Both the position numbers and the translations under genes were made by a program. The notes under the pieces were generated by a model, which worked only from the letters and a program-made list of their open reading frames with translations, ran no database searches and was not told the origin of the DNA. From contig NZ_LOJJ01000002.1 in the NCBI RefSeq assembly GCF_001595985.1, positions 248,001 to 312,000 of the forward strand: a stretch of 64,000 nucleotides of DNA, in the 5' to 3' direction. Each line of letters opens with the position of its first letter. Within the stretch, counting starts at the first letter, position 1. The DNA is from Polynucleobacter sinensis. GTDB lineage: Bacteria > Pseudomonadota > Gammaproteobacteria > Burkholderiales > Burkholderiaceae. Shown piece by piece: positions 8,663 to 20,853 of the stretch.

Positions 8663-9502
8663 ATGAGCAAGATCTACGCAGTAGGGGATATTCAGGGATG
8701 CGCGCCATCCCTGAAGAACCTCGTCAAAAAAATTCCGAAAAAATCAAAGATGATTTTCTTGGGCGATCTCGTTAATCGAGGCCCTGACTCTTTGGGCACT
8801 TTGCGATACCTCAAACAACTTCAAGAAGACCAACGTATTGAGTGCATCTTAGGTAATCACGATTTGCATCTACTCGCGGTCGATGCCGGGATACGCAAGC
8901 CTAAAAACTTAGATACCATTCAATCGATTTTGAAGGCTCCAGATAGAGCGGAATTGATCGACTGGTTGCGTCATAGACCAATGGCATTAAGCAATGGGAA
9001 AATATTAACCGTCCATGCAGGCGTACTACCCCAATGGGATCTTCAGCAAACCATTGAATGTGCCCAGGAAGTGGAAAGAGCGCTACGCAAAAAATCCTAT
9101 AAAGATTTTTTAGGAAATATGTATGGCAATACACCGAACAAGTGGAGTCACTCGCTAAAAGGCTATGAGCGTTTACGCGTCATCACCAACGCCCTGACTC
9201 GCATTCGCTTTTGTACGCCGTCTGGAACGATGGAGTTTGATAGTAAGGAAGGTTTCGAGAGTGGCCCAAAGGGATACATCCCTTGGTTTAAAGCTCCTAA
9301 GCGAAAAACTCAAGACACGCTTATCTACTTTGGTCACTGGTCGACCTTAGGACTCTTACGAGATCAAAATGTGATCAGCCTAGATACGGGATGCGTATGG
9401 GGCGGAAAATTAACTGCAATGGAAATCCCTGATTCTGGAAAAGCCAGCAAAAATCTAGAGATTATCCAAGTGGATGGCTATGAACACCCACTTAAGATGT
9501 AG
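8663..9502 (+). CDS. apaH: symmetrical bis(5'-nucleosyl)-tetraphosphatase
   Basis: Hydrolyses Ap4A to two ADP, and removes Np4 caps from RNA in E. coli. The metallophosphatase motifs are complete: GDIQGC near the N-terminus, GDLVNRGPDS, GNHDLHLL, VHAGVLPQW, and FGHWSTLGL toward the C-terminus. The length of 279 residues matches the family (about 280). It stands 37 bp after phrB in the same direction and could be read from it, but a -10-like hexamer also lies right before its ATG. The dephosphorylating activity links it functionally to rppH elsewhere in the window (54573). Confidence 0.95.
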   Translation: MSKIYAVGDIQGCAPSLKNLVKKIPKKSKMIFLGDLVNRGPDSLGTLRYLKQLQEDQRIECILGNHDLHLLAVDAGIRKPKNLDTIQSILKAPDRAELIDWLRHRPMALSNGKILTVHAGVLPQWDLQQTIECAQEVERALRKKSYKDFLGNMYGNTPNKWSHSLKGYERLRVITNALTRIRFCTPSGTMEFDSKEGFESGPKGYIPWFKAPKRKTQDTLIYFGHWSTLGLLRDQNVISLDTGCVWGGKLTAMEIPDSGKASKNLEIIQVDGYEHPLKM

Positions 9503-9525
9503 CCAACCATCCACACTTTAAAAAT

Positions 9526-10818
9526 TTATAGCTTCTTAAACGCGATCTTTGCCGCAGCAATAATTTCATCAAGAATGGCATTGTCATGGGCAATCGAAGT
9601 AAAACCAGCCTCATAAGCAGAAGGTGCAAGATAAATGCCTTGATCTAGCATCAGGTGGAAGAATGTCTTAAATGCATCAATGTTGGTTTTGGTCACCTCT
9701 TCAAAAGAGGTGGGTACCTGATTGGCAAAGTAGAAACCAAACATACCGCCAACACTATCGACTGCAAATGGAATATGAGCTTCATCTGCCGCCTGCTTTA
9801 AACCTGCCATGAGCTTCTCTGTTTGACCCGTTAAACACTCATAAAAACCTTCACGAGAAACGATCTCCAAGGTCTTGAGCCCTGCAGCAACAGCCACGGG
9901 GTTGCCTGATAAAGTGCCTGCTTGGTAAACATTACCCAAGGGCGCCAATTTGGACATGATTTCCTTCTTGCCGCCAAAAGCCGCCATAGGCATACCGCCG
10001 CCCATGACCTTTCCAAGACAAGTAAGGTCAGGAGTAATTCCCTGCAAAGACTGGGCACCACCTAGCGCCACCCTAAACCCTGTCATGACTTCGTCGTAAA
10101 TCAAGACACTGCCATATTGAGTGGTGAGGCTACGCATTGCCGTGAGAAATGCTTTGGACGGCTTAATCAAGTTCATATTCCCAGCGATAGGCTCCAAGAT
10201 TACAGCGGCAATCTGATTACCCTGCTTCTTAAAGACCTCCTCAAGCGCAGCAACATCGTTGTATGGCAAAACTAAAGTGTGCTTCACCAAGTCATAAGGA
10301 ACGCCGCCAGAAGAGGGTGCATTCTGAGTCGAATCGGCAAAGGTCAAGAGACCTGAGCCCGCCTTGACCAAAAGACTATCGGCATGACCGTGATAACAAC
10401 CTTCAAATTTAATGATGAGATCGCGACCCGTGTAACCACGCGCGAGGCGCAAAGCGCTCATAGTTGCCTCTGTACCGCTCGATACCATGCGAACCTGCTC
10501 GATGCTCGGTATGAGCTGGCAAATACGCTCAGCTAACTCAATCTCACCTTCAGTGGGTGCGCCATAACTAAAGCTGGTTTCAGCCGCCTTTTTAACCGCC
10601 TCAACAACTTCTGGATGCGCGTGACCCACAATCATTGGGCCCCAGGACATAATTAAATCGATATAGCGCTTATCGTCTGCATCCCAGAAAAATGGCCCCT
10701 TGGCTTTTGTGACAAAACGGGGTGTGCCACCAACCTGGCGAAAGGCACGCACTGGAGAATTCACACCCCCAGGAATTGTCTTTTGCGCCCGCTCAAATAA
10801 GATGTCGTTTTGTCCCAA
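9526..10818 (-). CDS. hemL: glutamate-1-semialdehyde 2,1-aminomutase
   Basis: PLP enzyme converting glutamate-1-semialdehyde to 5-aminolevulinate in the C5 tetrapyrrole route. The sequence has the family start ([12 protein letters not shown]), [18 protein letters not shown], the cofactor Asp in [16 protein letters not shown], and the Schiff-base lysine in [11 protein letters not shown] near residue 267. The length of 430 residues is standard. It follows the rubredoxin gene by 63 bp on the same strand and faces apaH tail to tail. hemJ lies 2 kb away, so two haem-pathway genes are close together. Confidence 0.97.
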   Translation of the reverse strand: MGQNDILFERAQKTIPGGVNSPVRAFRQVGGTPRFVTKAKGPFFWDADDKRYIDLIMSWGPMIVGHAHPEVVEAVKKAAETSFSYGAPTEGEIELAERICQLIPSIEQVRMVSSGTEATMSALRLARGYTGRDLIIKFEGCYHGHADSLLVKAGSGLLTFADSTQNAPSSGGVPYDLVKHTLVLPYNDVAALEEVFKKQGNQIAAVILEPIAGNMNLIKPSKAFLTAMRSLTTQYGSVLIYDEVMTGFRVALGGAQSLQGITPDLTCLGKVMGGGMPMAAFGGKKEIMSKLAPLGNVYQAGTLSGNPVAVAAGLKTLEIVSREGFYECLTGQTEKLMAGLKQAADEAHIPFAVDSVGGMFGFYFANQVPTSFEEVTKTNIDAFKTFFHLMLDQGIYLAPSAYEAGFTSIAHDNAILDEIIAAAKIAFKKL

Positions 10819-10881
10819 GATACTCTTCCTGCTTTCGGTAATGACTTTAATGTTGCTAAATAGAATGATAGAAGTAGATGA

Positions 10882-11052
10882 TTAAATCGCCATCATTTCA
10901 AAATCTTCTTTACGCGCCCCACACTCAGGACACGTCCAGTTCATGGGCACATCTTTCCATAAGGTGCCTGGTGCAATGCCCTCTTCAGGCAATCCAGCGG
11001 CTTCATCGTAGACCCAGCCACAAATTAAACACATATAGGTTTTGAATTCCAT
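10882..11052 (-). CDS. rubredoxin
   Basis: A 56-residue mononuclear iron electron carrier. Both Cys knuckles are present: CLICGW (C8, C11) and CPECGA (C41, C44), with the aromatic core YVYDE-like stretch GWVYDEAAG and the terminal RKEDFEM. AAGGA lies a suitable distance upstream of the ATG at 11050-11052. The gene precedes hemL on the same strand. Rubredoxins donate electrons to alkane hydroxylases or act in redox defence; no partner is encoded here, so its job in this organism is unknown. Confidence 0.95.
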   Translation of the reverse strand: MEFKTYMCLICGWVYDEAAGLPEEGIAPGTLWKDVPMNWTCPECGARKEDFEMMAI

Positions 11053-11088
11053 TTCCGTCTTCCTTAATCATTCTTACTAAATTCAGTT

Positions 11089-12543
11089 TTATTTTAGATC
11101 TGGCGTACCAACTCTTTTTTGATGCATCTCAAACTTAAATAGCCTACATTCCAATGGCCCATTAAATAATGGAGTGCGTTTTGATTCTTTAATACGTAAC
11201 TGGCCTGGCAACGCCATATCTGCCGTCAAAACAAATACATTCCAGCCACCAAAAGCATCTTTTAAACGTTGGCCAAACTGACGCAAAAATTCAACGAACT
11301 GAGGATCCTGTTCCTCTTGCGCTTGGAGCTTTTTTAATGATTCGCGACTAGAACGCTTGGCGCTTTGACGGCCAGTTTCTAGGTTCTGCGCAAAACGATC
11401 TTCGGGCTCTAGCGCCTCGTCATATCCATCCCCACTCACTTCTTTATCCCTACCGCGACCACCCTTAATCACTAGACGCTCACCATATGGCGGGTTTAAC
11501 AACATCACCCCATCTTTAGCATTTTCGGGAGGCTTACTAGCTAATGCATCAATTTGACGGGCTACGGGCAAACCAGGCAACTGGGCACGCTGCCAATTGC
11601 CCTTGAACATCGCCACCAATCTCTCGTTAATATCGCCACCACTTATTCCCAAGGACTGCGCATCAGGAAACTGCTGGCGCTTTGCCATCATTTCAATGTG
11701 GGCCGCTTCTTTTAAAGCAGTCCAGCGCTTTTGCTCGGCAGCTTCATTAAATGGCTTGAGCCTCTGAAATCCAAACCCATGGGCTGAAGTTACTAGGGGA
11801 CGATAAGCAAGACGTGATGGTTTAGCATCATCGCCATACATTCCCGCACGAATCGCGCCCGGCGGAATCCCTAAAGCTATTTGCGCCGCCTCAATCAAAA
11901 AAGTTCCACTACCACACATCGGATCAAATAGCGTTTGCGTTGGCTTCCAACCTGTCATTGACAAAATACCAGCCGCCAGATTCTCTTTGAGTGGGGCGTC
12001 ACCCTTTTCATCACGCCAACCACGCTTAAATAAAGCCTCACCAGAGGTATCAAGATAAATCGTGACTTGGGTTGCCGTAAGATGCGCCTGAACTCGCACA
12101 TCGGGGAAGGCTGTATCAATACTGGGACGATCGCCAGTCACATCACGCAAACGATCAACAATTGCATCTTTAATTTTCAGAGTCGCAAAATTCAAACTCT
12201 TTAAAGGTGAGCGATGTGCGGTCACATCCACGCGTAAAGTTTGTTTTGAGGAAAACCAGTCTTCCCATGCTAAGCCACTCGCCAATTTATATAAATCCTC
12301 TTCCTGACGATATGGCGCCTGCGCCATCTGCAATAAGACACGGCTAGCAATGCGTGAATGCAAATTCAATGCCATTGCCGCAGAAATCGGCGCGGCAAGA
12401 CCAACGCCTCCAGTAGGGCTTGTTGGAGTTGGATCAATCACCCAAGCACCTAGAGCCTTAGAGTCAGGGCGAGCTGTAATAGCTGCCAACTCTTGGGCCA
12501 AGGGCACCTCTAGTCCGCCTGGACAAACAACAAAAAATCTCAT
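11089..12543 (-). CDS. THUMP-domain class I SAM-dependent RNA methyltransferase (RlmL N-terminal-like)
   Basis: A 484-residue protein with an N-terminal THUMP RNA-binding region (about residues 1-160) and a Rossmann methyltransferase domain. LFDPMCGSGTFLIEAA binds SAM, and LLNPPYGERL is the NPPY catalytic motif of N2-guanine methyltransferases. This matches the first half of E. coli RlmL (23S m2G2445) and stand-alone YcbY-like proteins of betaproteobacteria. An insertion rich in charged residues (around EVSGDGYDEALEPEDR) interrupts the C-terminal part. Target base is inferred from the family. It lies 39 bp downstream of hemJ. Confidence 0.88.
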   Translation of the reverse strand: MRFFVVCPGGLEVPLAQELAAITARPDSKALGAWVIDPTPTSPTGGVGLAAPISAAMALNLHSRIASRVLLQMAQAPYRQEEDLYKLASGLAWEDWFSSKQTLRVDVTAHRSPLKSLNFATLKIKDAIVDRLRDVTGDRPSIDTAFPDVRVQAHLTATQVTIYLDTSGEALFKRGWRDEKGDAPLKENLAAGILSMTGWKPTQTLFDPMCGSGTFLIEAAQIALGIPPGAIRAGMYGDDAKPSRLAYRPLVTSAHGFGFQRLKPFNEAAEQKRWTALKEAAHIEMMAKRQQFPDAQSLGISGGDINERLVAMFKGNWQRAQLPGLPVARQIDALASKPPENAKDGVMLLNPPYGERLVIKGGRGRDKEVSGDGYDEALEPEDRFAQNLETGRQSAKRSSRESLKKLQAQEEQDPQFVEFLRQFGQRLKDAFGGWNVFVLTADMALPGQLRIKESKRTPLFNGPLECRLFKFEMHQKRVGTPDLK

Positions 12544-12582
12544 GGGACTAACAATCTATAAAGGGTAAACAATAGGGATGCA

Positions 12583-13008
12583 TTAAGGCTTAATTACTAC
12601 TAAAGCAGTAACGACCAGCAATAAAATAACGGGCACTTCATTAAACCAGCGATACCAAACGCCTGAACGGGTATTAGTTCCAAGACGAAACTTTTTTAGC
12701 AGGCTTAAGCAGGCGTGGTGATAGCCTATAACTAAAAGGACTAAAAAAACTTTAGCGTGCATCCACACTTCGCCAGCGCCGATCTTGAAGTGCAACCAAA
12801 GCGTTAATCCTAACAAGACTGCCGGCACTGCCAAAATTGTCATAAAACGAAAGAGTCGATTAGCCATCCCCAAAAGACGAGCATAGACTTCGGGATTCTT
12901 CTCGTCTGCCAAATTAACAAAAATGCGTGGGAGATAAAACAGGCCTGCAAACCATGAGGCAATCAAGACAATATGTAGTGTCTTAGTCCATAAATAGGCG
13001 TTACCCAT
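12583..13008 (-). CDS. hemJ: protoporphyrinogen IX oxidase HemJ-like (CopD/UPF0093 family)
   Basis: A 141-residue integral membrane protein with about four helices. The family signatures are clear: LWTKTLHIVLIASWFAGLF with the conserved His, VWMHAKVFLVLLVIGYHH, and WYRWFNEVPVILLLVV ending in VVIKP. HemJ oxidises protoporphyrinogen IX in many proteobacteria lacking HemG and HemY. Annotation pipelines often call it simply CopD family. It ends the bamE-to-proA run and precedes the RNA methyltransferase. The haem role agrees with hemL nearby. Confidence 0.85.
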   Translation of the reverse strand: MGNAYLWTKTLHIVLIASWFAGLFYLPRIFVNLADEKNPEVYARLLGMANRLFRFMTILAVPAVLLGLTLWLHFKIGAGEVWMHAKVFLVLLVIGYHHACLSLLKKFRLGTNTRSGVWYRWFNEVPVILLLVVTALVVIKP

Positions 13009-13050
13009 AATTTAATTCCATTCTATAAATGAGTGCTAATTCAATCCGCA

Positions 13051-14346
13051 TTAAGTACGGATTTCGCCATGACCCATGACAATGTATTTCAGTGAGGTCA
13101 AACCATCAAGCCCAACTGGTCCACGAGCATGTAGTTTGTCATTAGAAATTCCAATCTCTGCACCAAGACCGTATTCAAAGCCATCAGCAAAACGTGTGCT
13201 GGCATTGACCATTACGCTTGCACTGTCTACTTCACGCAAGAAGCGATTCGCCTGAGACTGATTATTGGTAATGATGGCATCGGTATGTTTACTACCGTAT
13301 TGCTCAATATGATTCATTGCCTCATCAATATCTGCAACTGTCTTAATCGACAAAATTGGTGCTAAATATTCTGTTTGCCAATCTTCTTCAGTGGCATTCA
13401 CTAAATTCTTGAACCCTGCGTCTTCTAGCGTTTTACGAGTGATCGGATCAACCCGCAATTCAACACCTTTGTCTTGATAAATTTTGCATAGAGCTGGTAA
13501 CACCTGAGGGGCAATGGCTTGATTGACTAATAAAGTCTCCATCGCATTACAGGGCGCATAGCGCTGAGTCTTCGCGTTATCACAGACCTTAATTGCCATT
13601 GCGATATCAGCATCTGCATCAATATAGGTATGGCAAATGCCATCAAGATGCTTAATCATAGGAACGCGAGCCTCTGCCATCAAGCGCGCAATCAAACTCT
13701 TGCCGCCGCGCGGCACTATCACATCAATATATTCAGTCATGGTGATCATTTCACCGACGGCACTTCGATCGGTTGTTGTGACAACCTGTACGGCGTCCAT
13801 CGGCAAATTAGCAGCATCTAAGCCCTCTTGGATTAACTGCGCTAATAAGGTATTAGAGTCGATCGCCTCAGAACCGCCACGCAAAATGACGGCATTGCCA
13901 GACTTCAAACAGAGAGCAGCAGCATCAATCGTAACATTGGGACGGGACTCATAAATGATTCCAATAACGCCCAAGGGTACCCGCATTTGCCCTAATTCAA
14001 TACCAGAGGATTGCTTTTTCAACGCGCTAATTTTTCCAATAGGATCGTCTAAGGAGACGATCTGCTCCAAACCCAGAGCCATCGACTCTATGGTTTTTGG
14101 TGTCATCGTCAAGCGATCAATGAATGCCGCGTCTTGACCATTCGCTTGCGCACGGGCGACATCGAGCTGATTCACTCTTTGAATCTCATCGGCCTTTTGT
14201 CGAATCAATTTTGCAATATGGGTCAATGCGGTATTTTTTTGCTCGCTCGATGCACGCGCCATAGCGCGTGAGGCATGGCGAGCACGCTCACCAATCCCTT
14301 GCATCATCTGCACAATAGCCTTATTTGCTTTATTTTCATTACTCAT
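13051..14346 (-). CDS. proA: gamma-glutamyl phosphate reductase (glutamate-5-semialdehyde dehydrogenase)
   Basis: NADPH-dependent reduction of glutamyl-5-phosphate in proline synthesis. The ALDH-like fold shows [44 protein letters not shown], the catalytic Cys in [14 protein letters not shown] near residue 265, and [20 protein letters not shown]. The length is 431, normal for the family. It is separated from proB (55732) by 41 kb, so the two proline genes are not one operon here. It lies 42 bp downstream of holA. Confidence 0.97.
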   Translation of the reverse strand: MSNENKANKAIVQMMQGIGERARHASRAMARASSEQKNTALTHIAKLIRQKADEIQRVNQLDVARAQANGQDAAFIDRLTMTPKTIESMALGLEQIVSLDDPIGKISALKKQSSGIELGQMRVPLGVIGIIYESRPNVTIDAAALCLKSGNAVILRGGSEAIDSNTLLAQLIQEGLDAANLPMDAVQVVTTTDRSAVGEMITMTEYIDVIVPRGGKSLIARLMAEARVPMIKHLDGICHTYIDADADIAMAIKVCDNAKTQRYAPCNAMETLLVNQAIAPQVLPALCKIYQDKGVELRVDPITRKTLEDAGFKNLVNATEEDWQTEYLAPILSIKTVADIDEAMNHIEQYGSKHTDAIITNNQSQANRFLREVDSASVMVNASTRFADGFEYGLGAEIGISNDKLHARGPVGLDGLTSLKYIVMGHGEIRT

Positions 14347-14388
14347 AGTTCAATTCGCTATTTAATCAATTTCAATATCTTCGGTCGC

Positions 14389-15450
14389 CTAGCGCAACAA
14401 ATTACCCACTAAACGCAATCCATCCCAAGGGTCAGCAGGTAGATCCGCAACATGCAACCCCTTCACTTGACGATCCAATCCGGCAGCAAGTTGCATAGCT
14501 CTACGCAATCTCAAAGGCTGTACTCGTCTTAAGGCTAGTGGATAGAGGCGCTCTTTGTTTCCCCAAATGCGATTGGCACGCATTAACTGCTGCACCGGCT
14601 CGCCAGCATCACTGGCAGCTTTCAATTTCGACAGTATCCGCAGCTCTTCTGTAACACTCCACAAAATCAAAACGAGCGGCTCACCCTCACCCTTCAAGCC
14701 ATCTAGCATGCGATTTAATCGCGATACATCACCGGCTAACATCGCTTCCGTTAACTCAAATACGTTATAACGAGCAACTTTCAAAATTGCCGATCGGATT
14801 TGTTCCTCCGTTAGCACTCCCTGTGGATACAGTAAACCCAACTTTTGAATCTCTTGATGCGCCGCGATCAGGTTTCCCTCCACCTGCTCTGCAATAAAGC
14901 TCAAAGCACGCTGACCTTCAGGACCTGCCTCCACCTCTTGACCCTGCTTCTTAAGACGTCCCGCAATCCAGTGTGGTAATTGCGTCCGATCCAAAGAATC
15001 TAATTGAATCGCCATTCCGGCCTGATCTAGGGCAGTAAACCACGCTGAAGTTTTTGTCTTGCCATCTAACTTAGGCAAGATGATGCAAACAATCGTATCG
15101 GGGCCATCGGAATTAATCGCTTGAGACTCAATTTGAGCCGCGAATTGTTTTAGGGCCTCAGCGCCATCGCGACCTGGCTTACCCGTAGGAATTCGTAATT
15201 CAACCCAACGCCTATCCCCAAATAAAGACATAGTTTGTCCAGCATTGAGTAGCGCACTCCAATCAAAACCGCGCTCTTGCAAGAGCACCTCACGCTCGGT
15301 GTAGCCCAATTTCTTGGCAATAGCACGCAACTGATCCATCGCTTCCATCATTAACAGAGGCTCATCGCCACTAAAAATATAGAGGGGCTTTAACGAAGCC
15401 GCAGAGCTACAAGACTTCAAATGGGTCTGTAGTGCATCGCTCTTAACCAT
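14389..15450 (-). CDS. holA: DNA polymerase III subunit delta
   Basis: Clamp-loader delta subunit that opens the beta clamp. The 353-residue chain begins with the family entry LKPLYIFSGDEPLLMMEAMDQ (domain I), contains QIESQAIN...PKLDGKTK in the AAA-like core, and closes with the DnaX-oligomerising helical domain (LILWSVTEELRIL, LPADPWDGLRLVGNLL). It is 17 bp downstream of lptE in the typical lptE-holA order after leuS, which supports both neighbours. Confidence 0.94.
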   Translation of the reverse strand: MVKSDALQTHLKSCSSAASLKPLYIFSGDEPLLMMEAMDQLRAIAKKLGYTEREVLLQERGFDWSALLNAGQTMSLFGDRRWVELRIPTGKPGRDGAEALKQFAAQIESQAINSDGPDTIVCIILPKLDGKTKTSAWFTALDQAGMAIQLDSLDRTQLPHWIAGRLKKQGQEVEAGPEGQRALSFIAEQVEGNLIAAHQEIQKLGLLYPQGVLTEEQIRSAILKVARYNVFELTEAMLAGDVSRLNRMLDGLKGEGEPLVLILWSVTEELRILSKLKAASDAGEPVQQLMRANRIWGNKERLYPLALRRVQPLRLRRAMQLAAGLDRQVKGLHVADLPADPWDGLRLVGNLLR

Positions 15451-15467
15451 GCGCGTACCGTAATCCC

Positions 15468-15995
15468 TTAAAAACTTTTTACCTGCGGGGCCCGTGCCGA
15501 AGCGGCTACCCGACGCAAAATCTGTACAGCTAAATCTCTACGCATTAATGATAGAAATTGCTGCATTTGTACATCTGTTGCCAGAACTGTAGATACCGAG
15601 AAATCCATATCTCGGGTCATATAAATTTCAGCCTCAGGAACTATATCGACGCCAGTATTATCGTAGGCCCTAAAACCAACTCGCATATTCAAGCGATATG
15701 CGGATACCTGACCCTTAGCGTTATAAGCAAGGATCTCGCGGCCATTAAGATCGCTCGTAATATCTAAAATAAGATCAGCTTCTTTTGGATTAATCGCCAC
15801 CTTCGCATCAGTACCCGTCAAAATTGCTGTCTGCAAATCAGTGCGCAAAGGAGGCGAAGGAACGCCGGTGATCGTAATCACCTTAAATGGTAAATCCACC
15901 ATTCCACGCAGACGATATCCGCAAGCGACCAAGCCGCCAATAGGGGCTAAAGCAAACAAACCAAGCATGGCACGTCGAAGGGAATTTACGCTCAT
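15468..15995 (-). CDS. lptE: LPS-assembly lipoprotein LptE
   Basis: Outer-membrane lipoprotein that plugs the LptD barrel and inserts LPS. The signal peptide runs from MSVNSLRRAML to the lipobox LVAC, so the mature chain starts at the Cys near residue 25 (CGYRLRGMVDLP), the standard LptE entry. The 175-residue length is typical. It sits between leuS (32 bp upstream) and holA, the classic proteobacterial order. Confidence 0.93.
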   Translation of the reverse strand: MSVNSLRRAMLGLFALAPIGGLVACGYRLRGMVDLPFKVITITGVPSPPLRTDLQTAILTGTDAKVAINPKEADLILDITSDLNGREILAYNAKGQVSAYRLNMRVGFRAYDNTGVDIVPEAEIYMTRDMDFSVSTVLATDVQMQQFLSLMRRDLAVQILRRVAASARAPQVKSF

Positions 15996-16027
15996 GTCTT
16001 TAGTTTCTTTTTAAGTAGTCAGGTAAT

Positions 16028-18700
<2,673 letters not shown>

Positions 18701-18736
18701 TCAATACAACTCTTTTCTTCTATTTGTACTAGTTAA

Positions 18737-19549
18737 TTATTTGCGTAAACCAAGAACATCTTGCATGTCGTATAAACCAGAATTCTGGTTTTTCAAGAAG
18801 CGTGCTGCACGCAAAGCTCCTTGGGCATAAGACTGACGGCTAGATGATTTATGGCTGATCTCAATGCGCTCGCCCTCACCGGCGAATAAGACGGTGTGGT
18901 CACCAACAATATCCCCACCACGAATCGTTGCAAAACCAATGGAGCCCGCCTTACGCTCGCCGGTATGGCCTTCACGAGCATATACAGCGACATCATCCAA
19001 TTTTTCACCAAGAGCGTCAGCAATCACTTCGCCCATTCTCAGTGCCGTACCCGAAGGTGCATCAACCTTATGACGATGATGGGCTTCAATAATTTCGATG
19101 TCATAGCCTTCGTTGAGCATTTTGGCAGCAATCTCTAACAACTTGAAAGTTGCATTGACGCCCACGCTCATATTGGGAGCAAAAACAATTGCTAAATTGG
19201 TAGATGCCTTTTTAAGACCATCAATTTGATCAGCGCTAAGACCGGTGGTACCAATGATCATTTTGCTACCAGTCTTTTGTGCCGCCGCCAAATGGGTCAT
19301 CGTGCCTTCTGGACGCGTAAAGTCAATCAGAAATTCCGCTTCGCTCAAAACCTTGGCAATATCAGCAGTAATTACAACGCCAGTTTTTTTACCCAAGAAT
19401 GCGCCGGCATCTTCGCCTAACTGAGGGCAAGCACTATGCTCTAGCGCACCCACCAATTGAGTATCTGGACTATTTAGGACAGCCTCGATTAGCATTTTTC
19501 CCATACGCCCGGTTGCACCGGCAATTGCGATTTTCATCATTTGACTCAT
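18737..19549 (-). CDS. dapB: 4-hydroxy-tetrahydrodipicolinate reductase
   Basis: NAD(P)H-dependent step in lysine and meso-diaminopimelate synthesis. [15 protein letters not shown] is the cofactor motif. [34 protein letters not shown] (catalytic His-His and the Lys) and HTGERK are present. I start at the ATG at 19547-19549; a GTG lies one codon upstream and ATGs at 19540 and 19537 are possible. It lies between bamE and leuS in the same direction. Confidence 0.96.
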   Translation of the reverse strand: MSQMMKIAIAGATGRMGKMLIEAVLNSPDTQLVGALEHSACPQLGEDAGAFLGKKTGVVITADIAKVLSEAEFLIDFTRPEGTMTHLAAAQKTGSKMIIGTTGLSADQIDGLKKASTNLAIVFAPNMSVGVNATFKLLEIAAKMLNEGYDIEIIEAHHRHKVDAPSGTALRMGEVIADALGEKLDDVAVYAREGHTGERKAGSIGFATIRGGDIVGDHTVLFAGEGERIEISHKSSSRQSYAQGALRAARFLKNQNSGLYDMQDVLGLRK

Positions 19550-19627
19550 CACTTCTTATTTAAAAATTGAGAATTTCTTAAACCCTAAAAAACATCATCG
19601 CCACATCACGATCAATGGCAATGCCTT

Positions 19628-20221
19628 TTATTTTGTGCTGACAGCTCCGCTAGTTGGAGCGGATGCACCAACCGGTAAATTATCTGTTGGGCTAGGCACT
19701 AATAACTCGGGCTGTTGAAGAGGTGGCGTTACAGGCGGCTTATTCGACCCAGTCATAACATCCCAAAAAGATCTCTTTGATTTGGCATAGCCATCAATTT
19801 CAGCTACTAGCTCAATTTCGGTTGGCAAAGCATCACCTTGGAACTTCACCAACTTATCGCCCTCGAAAAATACCGTCACACGACGCTCTTTACCGATGGG
19901 TCGACCTGCACGCTTAAATTCAAACACGTAGTCCCAGCGATTGGCGTGGAAGTAACTAGCCAATAGTGGCGTTCCTAAGATCTGACGAACCTGCTCACGA
20001 CTTTGTCCAACTTGTAATTTGGCGTACTGCTCGCTTGAAATAAAGTTGCCCTGCACCACATCTGGCACATAAGGTTGAAAAACCTTATTCATCCACGCGC
20101 GCTGAGTTTCATCTACTGCGCTTGTGCATCCGGTGACCACCATGAGCCCCCCGACCGAAGCAATCACCAGACCTACGCGGACATGACGAAAAACCCCAAA
20201 AATGGAATGGAAATAACTCAT
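19628..20221 (-). CDS. bamE: outer membrane assembly lipoprotein BamE
   Basis: Small lipoprotein of the BAM complex that inserts beta-barrel proteins. The signal peptide ends in the lipobox VVTGC. The SmpA/OmlA domain follows with SSEQYAKLQVGQSREQVRQI, LGTPLLASYFHANRWDYVF and KERRVTVFFEGDKL. A proline-rich tail of about 40 residues follows the domain. Start choice is uncertain: ATGs at 20221 and 20245 both give a good signal peptide, and still longer in-frame reading would run into divergent fur. bamE divergent from fur is a widespread proteobacterial arrangement. Confidence 0.9.
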   Translation of the reverse strand: MSYFHSIFGVFRHVRVGLVIASVGGLMVVTGCTSAVDETQRAWMNKVFQPYVPDVVQGNFISSEQYAKLQVGQSREQVRQILGTPLLASYFHANRWDYVFEFKRAGRPIGKERRVTVFFEGDKLVKFQGDALPTEIELVAEIDGYAKSKRSFWDVMTGSNKPPVTPPLQQPELLVPSPTDNLPVGASAPTSGAVSTK

Positions 20222-20288
20222 AAAAAGTTGGAGGCAATTTTGCATGGCAGGCCGTATCATTAAGACATTGATTTTAGCTCGCAAACCC

Positions 20289-20744
20289 ATGAATATGAAC
20301 CAAAACCCCACTCCTGCAGATTTACGCGATATTGGCCTAAAAGCCACTGGTCCCCGCATGAAAATATTGGACTTTTTTCATCAAAATGGTGGTACCCACT
20401 TCAGCGCAGAAGATGTCTTTATGGCGCTAGCCAAAGACGACAAGGAAATTGGTTTAGCAACGGTTTATCGAGTGCTGACCCAGTTTGAGCAAGCAGGGCT
20501 GTTATTGCGTAGCCATTTTGAGTCCAGCAAAGGGGATAGCCGGGCTATTTACGAACTTAATGAGGGTCAACACCATGACCACCTCGTTTGCCTAGATTGC
20601 GGGCATGTTGAGGAATTTGTTGATGAGGCAATCGAAAAGCGGCAGCGGGATATCGCTAAAAACCTGGGTTTTGCGCTCCAGGAGCATTCTTTGGCGATGT
20701 ACGGCCACTGCCAAAAGAAGAATTGTCGTAATAAAAAATCCTGA
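20289..20744 (+). CDS. fur: ferric uptake regulator
   Basis: Iron-responsive repressor. The winged-helix part includes LKATGPRMKILDFF, HFSAEDVF and IGLATVYRVLTQFEQAGLL. The metal-binding part includes HHDHLVCLDCGHVEEF and a C-terminal GHCQKKNC pair of Cys. It is 151 residues from the ATG at 20289 or 149 from the ATG at 20295; neither has a clear Shine-Dalgarno sequence. It is divergent from bamE and ends at a strong terminator. Confidence 0.95.
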   Translation: MNMNQNPTPADLRDIGLKATGPRMKILDFFHQNGGTHFSAEDVFMALAKDDKEIGLATVYRVLTQFEQAGLLLRSHFESSKGDSRAIYELNEGQHHDHLVCLDCGHVEEFVDEAIEKRQRDIAKNLGFALQEHSLAMYGHCQKKNCRNKKS

Positions 20745-20762
20745 TTTTTAGTGAAGATAATG

Positions 20763-20790
20763 AAAAAAGACCTCAATTGAGGTCTTTTTT
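20763..20790. terminator. bidirectional rho-independent terminator between fur and gap
   Basis: A perfect 28-bp palindrome: an A run, GACCTC, AATT centre, GAGGTC, T run. It has an A tract on one side and a T tract on the other, so it can end both fur (+) and the tkt-gap transcript (-). Confidence 0.9.
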
Positions 20791-20853
20791 GCATAAAAAG
20801 CAGTAATTTAGCGATATTTAATCAAAAAAATCCTGCCCCCTGCTTTACAAGTC

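Noticed and set aside
20244-20288. Longer Fur N-terminus starting at 20244
   Set aside because: The extra residues are not Fur-like and overlap the bamE start region; ATGs at 20289 and 20295 fit the family.
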